The translations under genes and the position numbers were made by a program. This document shows, one piece after another, positions 30,276 through 38,350 of a stretch of 64,000 nt of DNA. The stretch comes from JBFELU01 sp041572755. Lineage in GTDB: Bacteria; Actinomycetota; Acidimicrobiia; Spongiisociales; UBA11373. The DNA lies in the NCBI GenBank assembly GCA_041572755.1, contig JBFFRY010000004.1, positions 1 to 64,000 on the forward strand, written 5' to 3'. The notes beneath the pieces are model-generated. The model worked only from the letters and a program-made list of their open reading frames with translations, did no database searches and was not told the DNA's origin. Positions within the stretch are counted from its first letter, which is position 1. The number at the start of each line of letters is the position of its first letter.

Positions 30276-31735
30276 TGGTGCGGGTGCGGCTCCCGACCGT
30301 GCTCCGCCCCGCCGTCGGCGGGGTCGCGGAGATCGATGCCACGGGCTCGACCGTCGGGGAGGTGCTCCGCCTGCTCGCCGACGAGTACCCGTTGCTCGAG
30401 GAAGCCGTCTTCGAGAGGGACGAGTCGCTGCGTCGATTCATCTCGGTGTTCATCGGTGACGAGAACATCCGGTACCTGCAGGGTCTGGACACCCCGGTGA
30501 ACGACGGCGAGGAGCTGATCGTGCTGCCGGCCGTGGCCGGAGGATCCGGGGAGGGCCCGGCCAGCTACGGCGAGATGGTGCGTCGCGCCAAAGGCCGGAT
30601 CACCGAGGTCACCCCGGTGATCTTGAGCGAGGGGTCCACCGACGGGCCGCTGATCATCGACGTCAGGGAGGCCTACGAGCTGGCGAGGGGGATGATCCCG
30701 GGCGCTCGGGTGGTCCCGCGCGGAATGCTCGAGAAGGTGATCGACCGCTTGGTGCCCGATCCGGCGACGCCGGTCGTGCTGTATTGCGATGTCGGCAACC
30801 GCTCGGCCCTCGCCGCCCTGGTGCTCGAGGAAATGGGGTACCGAGCCGTGCGCTCGCTGGCCGGAGGCATCGAGCGATGGAAGGCGGAGGGTCTTCCGAC
30901 GGTGATTCCGGAAGCGGCATCCGCCGATCCCCGGGCGCGATACAGCCGCCACCTGGCCCTCCCCGAGGTTGGGGTCGAAGGGCAGGAACGCCTGGCGGCA
31001 GCCAAGGTGCTGGTGGTCGGGGCGGGGGGCCTGGGGTCACCGGTGCTCCTCTACCTGGCGGCGGCGGGGGTGGGGACCATGGGGGTCGTCGACCACGCCG
31101 TGGTCGACGTCTCGAACCTGCAGCGTCAGGTCGTGCACGACACCGTCCGCATCGGGATGGCCAAAGTCGACTCCGCCGCCGAAACCGTCCGCCGGCTCAA
31201 TCCCGAGGTCGAGGTGGAGGGGCTCCGCACCCGGCTCACCGCCGCCAATGCCCTCGATCTCCTCGAGGGATACGACGTGGTGGTCGACGGCGCCGACAAC
31301 TTCCCCACCCGCTACCTGCTCAACGATGCCTCACTGCATCTGAGGATTCCGGTCGTTCACGGATCGGTGCTGCGCTTCGAGGGGCAGACGACGGTGCTCG
31401 CTCCCTACCGGGGTCCGTGCTATCGATGTCTGTTCCCCGAGCCACCGCCTCCCGAGCTGGCGCCGAGTTGTGCCCAGGCCGGGGTGCTCGGCGTGATGCC
31501 GGGGATGATCGGAACGATCCAGGCCGCCGAGGCGATCAAGCTGCTCCTCGGGATCGGCGACCCCCTCATCGGTCGCTTGCTGGTGGTCGACGCAGCCGCC
31601 GCCGAGTTCCGGATGCTGAAGGTGCGGCGCGACCCGGCGTGTCCGGCGTGCTCCGACGACTCCCGACCGCCGAGGCTGGTGGACTACGACGGCGCCTGCC
31701 GTCAGGCGGGAACGATGCCGCGGCCGGGTGGCTAG
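30275..31735 (+). CDS. MoaD/CysO-like - rhodanese - ThiF/E1 fusion protein
   Basis: A 486-residue fusion of three sulfur-carrier functions. Residues 1-90 are a ubiquitin-like MoaD/ThiS domain ending LPAVAGG, so the Gly-Gly (89-90) is internal and followed by SGEGPAS. Residues 125-208 are a rhodanese with active-loop C171 (LYCDVGNRSALA). Residues 222-460 are a ThiF/MoeB E1-like adenylyltransferase: RYSRHLALPEVG, ATP loop GAGGLGSP (249-256), catalytic VDGADNFPTRY and zinc cysteines C382/C385 and C456/C459. The enzyme would adenylate the Gly-Gly end and transfer sulfur from the rhodanese. The rhodanese usually follows, not precedes, the E1 domain in MoeBR/MOCS3. Cysteine, molybdopterin or thiamin use are all possible; the JAMM neighbour favours cysteine. 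Confidence 0.85.
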   Translation: MVRVRLPTVLRPAVGGVAEIDATGSTVGEVLRLLADEYPLLEEAVFERDESLRRFISVFIGDENIRYLQGLDTPVNDGEELIVLPAVAGGSGEGPASYGEMVRRAKGRITEVTPVILSEGSTDGPLIIDVREAYELARGMIPGARVVPRGMLEKVIDRLVPDPATPVVLYCDVGNRSALAALVLEEMGYRAVRSLAGGIERWKAEGLPTVIPEAASADPRARYSRHLALPEVGVEGQERLAAAKVLVVGAGGLGSPVLLYLAAAGVGTMGVVDHAVVDVSNLQRQVVHDTVRIGMAKVDSAAETVRRLNPEVEVEGLRTRLTAANALDLLEGYDVVVDGADNFPTRYLLNDASLHLRIPVVHGSVLRFEGQTTVLAPYRGPCYRCLFPEPPPPELAPSCAQAGVLGVMPGMIGTIQAAEAIKLLLGIGDPLIGRLLVVDAAAAEFRMLKVRRDPACPACSDDSRPPRLVDYDGACRQAGTMPRPGG

Positions 31736-31738
31736 CAT
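31733..31738 (+). promoter_or_regulatory. -10 box overlapping the fusion-gene stop codon
   Basis: TAGCAT, whose TAG is the stop of the MoaD-rhodanese-E1 gene, ends 10 nt before ATG 31749, so the leader would be at most a few bases. Confidence 0.4.
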
Positions 31739-31748
31739 CCCCGGACTC

Positions 31749-32666
31749 ATGAGAAGGACGATTCTCGCTCTGGCCGTGGTGGCGGCCGCCTGCAGCGGCG
31801 GCGGCGCGGTGGATCCGTCGCAGTCGACCTCCGCGACCACCGAGATGCCGACGTCTTCCACGACCTCCCTTCCCTCGCCGACCTCGGCCGAGAGTTCCCT
31901 CGGCTACCGGTGGCAGGTGGGTGACTGCGTTGCGATCGATGAGCCCGAGGACCTTCCCTATGAGCCCTACGGGCCGGTCGTCGATTGCGCCGAGCAGCAT
32001 GCCTATGAGGTGTTCTTCACGGGAACGTGGGGGGAAGAGCATGACTCACCGTTCCCTGAGGATCTCACGGACCGGATCAGGGAGGTGTGTGCCGGGGCGT
32101 TCGTGGAGTTCACCGGGCTCCATCTCTCCGAATCGGCCCTCGACGTCATCTTCTATCTCCCCGACCGGGAGGAGTGGGCCAGCGGCCTGCGCTACCAGGC
32201 GTGTGTCGCCTTCGATCCCCGGACCGGCGGAGATGTTCCGATGACCGAAGGAACCCTGCGGGGTGAAGCGGTGCCGCTGGGTCGAGAGCCGGGCGATTGC
32301 CTGGAGCGGAGCACCATTCGTTCGCCGGTCGTTGGGTGTGGGTCGGCACACCGCGGTGAGGCGATCGGATCTTTCATTCACCCGGGAGGTCCCGACGACC
32401 CCTACCCCGGGTTCGAGGAGTTCGCCACGGCAGCCGACTCCGGTTGCGCCGCTCTCATGCAGGACTACCTGGCCGAGCCGCGCCCCGGATCGCTGGTGCT
32501 CCCGGTGGCGTTCGGATCGGCTCTCGCTGACGTGGAGTGGAAGGCGGGGCTCCGCAGCATCCCCTGTGTGGCGGTGGTCTTCGACGCCGCCCGAACCCCG
32601 CTGCCGGTCGTCGGTTCGATCGCCGAGGAGGGTTGGTGGGTGTTGGCGGGCGGCACGACCGCCTGA
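31749..32666 (+). CDS. Septum-formation-family lipoprotein
   Basis: A 305-residue predicted lipoprotein with signal MRRTILALAVVAAAC (Cys15), a Ser/Thr/Pro-rich linker, then two copies of the septum-formation (Septum_form/DUF4190-associated) motif: GDCVAIDEP...VVDCAEQHAYEVF and GDCLERST...VVGCGSAHRGEAI. The paired cysteines suggest a disulfide-stabilised extracellular fold. Proteins of this type occur at the actinobacterial cell surface, and the name is historical rather than functional proof. ATG 31749 begins the signal directly. It is convergent with the propeller protein. Confidence 0.75.
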   Translation: MRRTILALAVVAAACSGGGAVDPSQSTSATTEMPTSSTTSLPSPTSAESSLGYRWQVGDCVAIDEPEDLPYEPYGPVVDCAEQHAYEVFFTGTWGEEHDSPFPEDLTDRIREVCAGAFVEFTGLHLSESALDVIFYLPDREEWASGLRYQACVAFDPRTGGDVPMTEGTLRGEAVPLGREPGDCLERSTIRSPVVGCGSAHRGEAIGSFIHPGGPDDPYPGFEEFATAADSGCAALMQDYLAEPRPGSLVLPVAFGSALADVEWKAGLRSIPCVAVVFDAARTPLPVVGSIAEEGWWVLAGGTTA

Positions 32667-34490
32667 TCAGCCGGTCGGCCCCCGGGTGATCGGTTCGGCC
32701 TCGGTGTAGGGGTCGAACGGGGGCGAACCCCCTTCTCCGAAGTCGACCCCGTGGAACGGCATGTTGACCGACGACGAGAAGAGGCTCAGCACTTCGGTGG
32801 GGTCGGCGCAGTCGGTGGTGAGCTCGAGTCCCAGCCATGCCGAGCACGGTGCGTACCACTCCACCCAGATGTCGAACCGGCCGGGCGGCAGCCCATCGGG
32901 AAAGTCGTGGACGAACCACTCGCAGGTGTGAGGCTCCGTCTGTTCCCAATACCCGGGGCCACACTTGATGGTCGTGCCCCTCGAGACGTAGTCGGTGGTG
33001 AACCGGTAGGTCGTTCCGATGGGGTAGTCGCCGCTTGCGAGGTAGGGCCCGTCGCGGCGCGTCACGTACACGACGAGGTCGTAGTCGTTTCCGAGGGGCT
33101 CGTCTGCTTCGTTGACGAATCCGTGCCGGATGTGGAAGGGGACCCCTGCAGCCCACTGCCCGTAGCCCGTGTCGTGGTTCTCGGCGGCGATGAGATGACC
33201 GTCCCGGTGGCAGCCATCCGTCGAGCACAGGCCCGCCAGGAAGTCGAACCAGTCGTTGTCGGGGAGGCCGGTGCGGGTTCCCAAGGGGAGCCGGGGATCG
33301 TCACCGTCGGCCTCGATGGGTGGGCCGCCGGCGGAAGCGGCTTCGGTGATGGTCATCGCCAGCCGCCTGACCTCGATGCCGTCGAACCCCGTGATGGCGA
33401 CCTCCAGCTCGCCGGCGGGGGCCCACAGAGTCCCGTCGGCATCGGTGGACCCGCCGGGCTGGAAGCCCTTCACGTCGTGATGGGGAACCCACTCGGCACC
33501 GTCGAAGAAAGCCAGGCCCTCGCCGGAGACGGCCCACAGTGTCTCGTCGGGTCCGGCGACGAGAAAGGCTCCCTCGGTGGGAAGCCCGTCGTGGGCGCCG
33601 AACGTGGTCCACACCCCGTCCGCGAAACGGGCCACCCCGCCTCCCGGTTCCCGGCCCCACCAGAATCCGGAAGATCCCACCCAGACCTCCCCTGCCCCGG
33701 TCACCGCCAACGAGCCGCCGAGATTGGGGTTGTCGTGGGGAAGGGGAACATGCTGCCAAGTGACGCCGTCGAAGGCGTAGAGCCCGCGATGGTCCTCGGC
33801 GGTGCTGGTCACCCATATCGTCCCGTCGGCGGCCACGTCGACGGAGAGCGCCCACGGATTGAGGTGCGCTCCCAGGTCCGGAGTCTCGAAGAGCTCCCAC
33901 CGCTCGCCGTCGAAACGGCCCAGGGAGTTCCCGTCGAGGAAGGCCCACAACGATCCCGTTTCGTCGACGGCCATCGGTGCCCCGGGCATCCACCCCTCGG
34001 CCGGTGCTCGGGTAACCCTCCAGGATCCGTTCCACCGGGCGAGCCGATCGAGACCGGCCAACCACACGTTGCCGTCTTCTCCGGCGACGATCCCGAGGAT
34101 CTCGTCCCTCGGCAGCCCGTCGGCCGCGGTCGAGAAGGCCGGCTCGCCCGTGGCGGGGTCCCAGCGGATCACCCCGCACTGGGTTACACCCCACACCATT
34201 CCGGCGGCGGAGACCGCCATCCTCTCGACCTGGTTGCACTCGAGGGCCGCGGCCGCCGGTGGGGGGGTGAGCCCCTCGAGCCGGAAGGGTTCGGGGGTCG
34301 GTGCCTCCGGCCGAGGGAGAGATCCGCTGCGCGGCGCAGTCGTGTCGGCCTCCCGCGACAGCGTGGCAATGGTGGGGGACTCTTCGTTGCTGGGCCGGTC
34401 CGCAGTGCCCAATCCCAGGAGCCAGACGACGGCGGCGCCGAGCGCCAATCCGGCCAACCCCCCCAGGAGCTTCCACTTGCGCGACTCCAC
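32667..34490 (-). CDS. Membrane-anchored beta-propeller protein
   Basis: About 607 residues. A single N-terminal helix (LLGGLAGLALGAAVVWLLG) and a Pro/Thr-rich linker are followed by repeated two-component-propeller-like strands: DGNVWLAGLDRLARWNG, TGSLWAFLDGNSLGRFDGERWELF, DGTIWVTSTAEDHRGLYAFDGVTW and GEVWVGSSGFWWGREPGGG. The 200-residue C-terminal part (DNDWFDFLAGLCSTDGCH, then WFVHDFPDGLPPGRFDIWVEW) has four cysteines and looks like a separate beta domain; I do not recognise it. There is no histidine kinase part. GTG 34490 is the best available start but lacks a clear Shine-Dalgarno. A surface binding role is inferred. Confidence 0.65.
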   Translation of the reverse strand: MESRKWKLLGGLAGLALGAAVVWLLGLGTADRPSNEESPTIATLSREADTTAPRSGSLPRPEAPTPEPFRLEGLTPPPAAAALECNQVERMAVSAAGMVWGVTQCGVIRWDPATGEPAFSTAADGLPRDEILGIVAGEDGNVWLAGLDRLARWNGSWRVTRAPAEGWMPGAPMAVDETGSLWAFLDGNSLGRFDGERWELFETPDLGAHLNPWALSVDVAADGTIWVTSTAEDHRGLYAFDGVTWQHVPLPHDNPNLGGSLAVTGAGEVWVGSSGFWWGREPGGGVARFADGVWTTFGAHDGLPTEGAFLVAGPDETLWAVSGEGLAFFDGAEWVPHHDVKGFQPGGSTDADGTLWAPAGELEVAITGFDGIEVRRLAMTITEAASAGGPPIEADGDDPRLPLGTRTGLPDNDWFDFLAGLCSTDGCHRDGHLIAAENHDTGYGQWAAGVPFHIRHGFVNEADEPLGNDYDLVVYVTRRDGPYLASGDYPIGTTYRFTTDYVSRGTTIKCGPGYWEQTEPHTCEWFVHDFPDGLPPGRFDIWVEWYAPCSAWLGLELTTDCADPTEVLSLFSSSVNMPFHGVDFGEGGSPPFDPYTEAEPITRGPTG

Positions 34491-34573
34491 GCACCCAACT
34501 TCTTCGTTCCCAAGCCTGCCACGTCGCCCGGACGGCGGCCACTCCCCGGTAGGGTCGGTGCAGGGAGGTTCCC

Positions 34574-35557
34574 ATGACCCGGCGATCGATCGTGCCGCAA
34601 GCCTGGACGCCGCCGCCCGATCCGGGCCTGGCGGGCCCCTACGCCCCCAACGATGCACTGGCAGGTGCCGAGCGGTGGGAGACGGGGGGCGTCGGCCCGG
34701 AGGACGTCGTGGTCGACGGCGACGGCGGTGTGTTCACCGGGCTGGCGGACGGGCGGATCCTCCGGATGGGGCCGGGAACCAGCCATGTGGTCGCCGACAC
34801 CGGGGGCCGGCCCCTGGGCCTCGAGTTGGATCCTGAGAGCCGGCTGGTGGTGTGCGATGCCGTGCGCGGGCTGCTGCGGGTGGACGGCGGTGAGGTGACG
34901 ACCCTCGTCGACTCATTCGCCGGTGAGACGCTCCTCTTCACGAACAACGCCGATGTCGGAGAGGACGGGACGATCTACTTCAGTAGCTCGTCGCAGCGGT
35001 TCGGCATCGCCGAGTACCGATCCGACGTGCTCGAGCACTCGGGCACGGGACGGTTGTTGGCCTATCGTCCGGATGGACGGACCGAAGTCCTCGTCGAGGG
35101 CCTCTTCTTCGCCAACGGCGTGGCGCTGGCCGCGGACGAGTCCTTCGTGCTGGTGGCCGAGACGGGGCGGTACCAGATCACCCGGTTGTGGCTGACCGGA
35201 CCCAAGGCGGGGACCACCGATCTCTTCGTCCGGAACTTGCCGGGGATCCCCGACAACCTGTCGCGGGGTCCGGGCGGGGTCTTCTGGGTGGCGATGTTCA
35301 CACCGCGCAACAAGCCGCTCGACCTGCTCCTTCCCCGTCCCCGTCTCCGCCGGTTGGTGGCGGCCCTCCCCGAGGGGCTGCAGCCTCAACCGGTGCGCCA
35401 CGGTTTCGTGGTGGGGTTCGACGGTGGCGGCAAGCTGGTGAGGAATCTCCAAGACCCGGCCGGCGGTTTCGCCCCGATCACCGGAGTTCGGGAGCACGAA
35501 GGCTGGCTCTACCTCGGAAGCCTCACCGAGACGGCCGTCGCCAGAGTCCGCTTGTAG
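34574..35557 (+). CDS. Strictosidine synthase/SMP-30-like six-bladed propeller
   Basis: A 327-residue propeller of the strictosidine synthase/gluconolactonase type, with no signal peptide. Typical segments are GPEDVVVDGDGGVFTGLADGRILRM, GRPLGLELDPESRLVVCDAVRGLLRVDGG, FTNNADVGEDGTIYFSSSSQRF, FFANGVALAADESFVLVAETGRYQITRLWLTGP and GPGGVFWVAMFTPRNK. Bacterial members are usually lactonases or esterases of uncertain substrate. A TAGGGT box lies 18 bp before GGGAGG and ATG 34574. It ends 7 bp before the convergent PLP gene. Confidence 0.82.
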   Translation: MTRRSIVPQAWTPPPDPGLAGPYAPNDALAGAERWETGGVGPEDVVVDGDGGVFTGLADGRILRMGPGTSHVVADTGGRPLGLELDPESRLVVCDAVRGLLRVDGGEVTTLVDSFAGETLLFTNNADVGEDGTIYFSSSSQRFGIAEYRSDVLEHSGTGRLLAYRPDGRTEVLVEGLFFANGVALAADESFVLVAETGRYQITRLWLTGPKAGTTDLFVRNLPGIPDNLSRGPGGVFWVAMFTPRNKPLDLLLPRPRLRRLVAALPEGLQPQPVRHGFVVGFDGGGKLVRNLQDPAGGFAPITGVREHEGWLYLGSLTETAVARVRL

Positions 35558-35564
35558 GGGCCTC

Positions 35565-36830
35565 TCAGACTTCCCGCAGGGCCTGGGAGATGTCGAGCAC
35601 CAGATCGTCGGGGTGCTCGATGCCGATGGAGAGCCGGATCAACCCCTCGGTGACCCCGATCTTGCCGAGCTCCTCGGGAGTCGCCTCGCTGTGGGTCATC
35701 GTGGCCGGATGCTCGGCGAGGCTCTCGGTGCTTCCGAGGCTCACTGCCAGCTTGATGAGCTTGAGCGCATTGAGGAACCGGAAGGCGGCGGCCTCGCCCC
35801 CGGAGACCTCGAAGGCGATCATCCCCCCGTCCCCGAGGCACTGTCGCTTGTAGAGGTCGTACTGGGGGTGGCCGGCATCGAGGTGTCCCAGGTAGCTCAC
35901 CCGCTGCACCCCGGGGTGCTGACTGAGGAAGTCGGCGACCCGAGCTGCGTTCTCGGCCTGGCGGTTCATCCGCAACGACAGCGTCTCAAGGGAACGCAGC
36001 AGCAGCCACGCCGTCCACGGACTGGTTTGCGTCCCGAAGATGGTCCGATACATCCGGATCGGTGCGATCAGGTCGCGGGATCCGAGCGCGACCCCGGCGA
36101 TCAGGTCGCTGTGGCCTCCGAGGTACTTGGTCGCCGAGTAGAGAACGATGTCGGCCCCGTGGTCGAGTGGCCGCTGAAACACCGGACCCAGGAACGTGTT
36201 GTCGACGGCGAGCGGAACCCGGCGCTCCTCGGTGGAGTGGGCGGCGGCGATCTCGGCGCACAGGGCGATGTCGATCAGGTCGTTGGTGGGGTTGGCCGGG
36301 GTCTCGATGAGCAGGAAGCGCAGGGTGCCGTCGGCTGCGGCGATCATCGCCTCGATGTCGCCGGCGGTGTGCCCGGCGTTGAACCTCACGACTTCGATGC
36401 CGAACTCGGGGAGGACCTCCTCGACGAGGTGGTGGGTTCCTCCGTAGATCGGCTCGCTGGCGAGCAGCAGGTCACCGGGACGCAGGTAGGTCAGCAAGGT
36501 GGTGCTGATGGCGGCCATCCCGCTCTTGAAGACGGCGGCGTCCTCGGCGCCGTCCCACAGCGTGAGCCGGTCCTCCACGATCTCGATGTCGGGATTGTTG
36601 AGCCGGCTGTAGATGAGTCCCATCGACTCGCCCGGCTCCGGCTGGACCTTGCCGAGAGCCATCTCGAAAAAGTGCTTGCCGTCTTCGGCTCGCTCGAACA
36701 CGAACGTCGACGTCTGGAAGATCGGGCTCTTGATGGATCCCTCCGACCACTCGGGGAGGTAGCCGTAGGACATCATGAGGCTCTCGGGGTGCAGGCGCTT
36801 CCCGTCGATCTCGTCCTTCCACTTCGACAT
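35565..36830 (-). CDS. Cys/Met metabolism PLP-dependent enzyme (cystathionine gamma-synthase/lyase family)
   Basis: A 421-residue gamma-class PLP enzyme. The N-terminus has SIKSPIFQTSTFVFERAEDG and GLIYSRLNNPDIEIVEDRLTLWDG. The cofactor-binding aspartate lies in LAVDNTFLGPVF and the PLP lysine in VLYSATKYLGGHSDLIAG. The C-terminus is VSLGSTESLAEHPATMTHSEAT...RLSIGIEHPDDL, the substrate-carboxylate Arg region. It may be a methionine gamma-lyase or a cystathionine gamma-synthase; sequence alone does not separate them. GGGAGG precedes ATG 36830. Confidence 0.88.
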   Translation of the reverse strand: MSKWKDEIDGKRLHPESLMMSYGYLPEWSEGSIKSPIFQTSTFVFERAEDGKHFFEMALGKVQPEPGESMGLIYSRLNNPDIEIVEDRLTLWDGAEDAAVFKSGMAAISTTLLTYLRPGDLLLASEPIYGGTHHLVEEVLPEFGIEVVRFNAGHTAGDIEAMIAAADGTLRFLLIETPANPTNDLIDIALCAEIAAAHSTEERRVPLAVDNTFLGPVFQRPLDHGADIVLYSATKYLGGHSDLIAGVALGSRDLIAPIRMYRTIFGTQTSPWTAWLLLRSLETLSLRMNRQAENAARVADFLSQHPGVQRVSYLGHLDAGHPQYDLYKRQCLGDGGMIAFEVSGGEAAAFRFLNALKLIKLAVSLGSTESLAEHPATMTHSEATPEELGKIGVTEGLIRLSIGIEHPDDLVLDISQALREV

Positions 36831-36893
36831 GAAGGCCTCCCGGGTCGACGGTGCGGCTGCGCCAGAGGCTACCGGCTGCGGTTTCGGTCGGGG

Positions 36894-38210
36894 CTACGAC
36901 TCGTAGTACTCGGAGCCCAGATGGGTGATGAGGTCTTCACCCATCCAATGCCGCAGCGTGTTCTTGAGCTTGGTCAACTGGATGAACAGATCGTTCTCCG
37001 GATACAACTCCGGCGGAACCTGGGGGCTCTTGAAGTAGAACGAGAGCCACTCCTGGATTCCCTGCTGGTCGGCCCGGGCGGCCAGGTCGAGGAAGAGCGC
37101 CAGATCCAGAACGATCGGGGCGGCCAGAATGCTGTCCTTGGCCAGGAAGTCGACCTTGATCTGCATCGGGTAGCGCATCCACCCGAAGATGTCGATGTTG
37201 TCCCAGCCTTCCTTGTTGTCACCGCGGGGCGGGTAGTAGTTGATCCGGATCTTGTGGTACATCTGGTCGTAGAGGGTGGGATAGAGATCCGGCTGGAGGA
37301 TCTGGTCGAGCACACCGGCCTTGGTGATCTCCTTGCTCTTGAACGACTCCGGATCGTCGAGCACCTCGCCGTCGCGATTCCCCAGGATGTTGGTGCTGAA
37401 CCACCCGTTGATCCCCAGCAACCGGGCCTTGAGGCCGGGGGCGAGGATCGTCTTGACCAGGGTCTGGCCGGTCTTGAAGTCCTTGCCGGCGACCGGGGTG
37501 CCGGTCTCGGCGGCCAGTTCGTCCATCGCCGGGATGTCGGTGGTGAGGTTGGGGGCTCCGTTGGCGAAGGGGACGCCGGCTCGAAGGGCGGCGTAGGCGT
37601 AGACCTGGCTGGGGGCGATCTCGGGGTTGCTCTGCTTGAGGCCCTGCTCGAAGTCGGCCAGGGACTGGTGGACGGCGGCCGGGGGCCGGTAGGCCTCGGT
37701 GCTGCCGCACCAGACCATCACCAGGCGGTCGCAGCCGTGCTCGGAGCGGAACCGCTCGATGTCGGCGATCAGTTGATCGGCGAGGTCCATGGTGGTGTCG
37801 CCGGTCTTGACGTTGTCGACCCCCTCGAGCTTCTTGACCCAGTCGTGGCTGAAGACGGCGGACATGGGAGCGATGCCGGAGAGGTCGTCGCGCAGCGCAG
37901 CGAGATCTTCGGGGGTGAGCACCCCGGCTCGGGCCGCGGCCTCGTAGGCGTTGTCGGAGATCGGGTCCCATCCTCCGAAGACCAGGTCGGTCATGTCGGC
38001 AAGAGGTGCGAAGTCGCGGATCAGGGGGTTGCGCTGCTCGGTTCGCTTGCCGAGGCGAATGTGGCCCATCTGGGTCAGCGACCCGATGGGCTCTGCCATC
38101 CCGCGCCGGATGGCGTGCACCCCGGCGTAGAAGGTGGTCGCCACCGCCCCCATGCCGGGGGTGAGGACCCCGAGGGTCCCGGTGGCGGGGCGGATGTCGG
38201 CAGCGGTCAC
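36894..38210 (-). CDS. ino1: Inositol-3-phosphate synthase (myo-inositol-1-phosphate synthase)
   Basis: A 438-residue NAD-dependent isomerase turning glucose 6-phosphate into inositol 3-phosphate, the source of phosphatidylinositol and mycothiol-type metabolites in actinobacteria. The Rossmann start is GVLTPGMGAVATTFYAGV; later motifs are SLTQMGHIRLGKR, VMVWCGSTEAYRPP, AGKDFKTGQTLVKTILAPGLKAR, GWFSTNILGNRDGEVL and IDIFGWMRYPMQIKVDFLAKDSILAAPIVLDL with the catalytic lysines. GTG 38210 has GAGGAG upstream. The long-type sequence resembles the Bacteroidetes-like branch more than mycobacterial Ino1 as I recall them (uncertain). Confidence 0.92.
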   Translation of the reverse strand: MTAADIRPATGTLGVLTPGMGAVATTFYAGVHAIRRGMAEPIGSLTQMGHIRLGKRTEQRNPLIRDFAPLADMTDLVFGGWDPISDNAYEAAARAGVLTPEDLAALRDDLSGIAPMSAVFSHDWVKKLEGVDNVKTGDTTMDLADQLIADIERFRSEHGCDRLVMVWCGSTEAYRPPAAVHQSLADFEQGLKQSNPEIAPSQVYAYAALRAGVPFANGAPNLTTDIPAMDELAAETGTPVAGKDFKTGQTLVKTILAPGLKARLLGINGWFSTNILGNRDGEVLDDPESFKSKEITKAGVLDQILQPDLYPTLYDQMYHKIRINYYPPRGDNKEGWDNIDIFGWMRYPMQIKVDFLAKDSILAAPIVLDLALFLDLAARADQQGIQEWLSFYFKSPQVPPELYPENDLFIQLTKLKNTLRHWMGEDLITHLGSEYYES

Positions 38211-38239
38211 GGCAGGCTCCTCGAGGGTTCGGGTCTCTC

Positions 38240-38245
38240 AGGTTA
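38240..38245 (-). promoter_or_regulatory. -10 box for the inositol-3-phosphate synthase gene
   Basis: TAACCT on the minus strand, 29 nt before GTG 38210, leaving a short leader that contains the GAGGAG ribosome site. Confidence 0.5.
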
Positions 38246-38329
38246 GACGGCGCCCACAGCACCCAAACAGTCGGGTGGGCAGGAGGGGTGGTTTGGGGCG
38301 AGAACTCGGCCTCTGCGCAGTGGATGTGA

Positions 38330-38344
38330 CCCGGGCGACCCGGG
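38330..38344 (-). terminator. Hairpin after the molybdenum hydroxylase large-subunit gene
   Basis: CCCGGG-CGA-CCCGGG starts 6 bp after the stop on the minus strand. No U-tract. Confidence 0.4.
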
Positions 38345-38350
38345 CCTCAG

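Noticed and set aside
35613..38246. 877-codon open frame on the plus strand over the PLP and inositol synthase genes
   Set aside because: It is the antisense mirror of two well-identified genes and has no recognisable domain; long open antisense frames are expected at this GC content.
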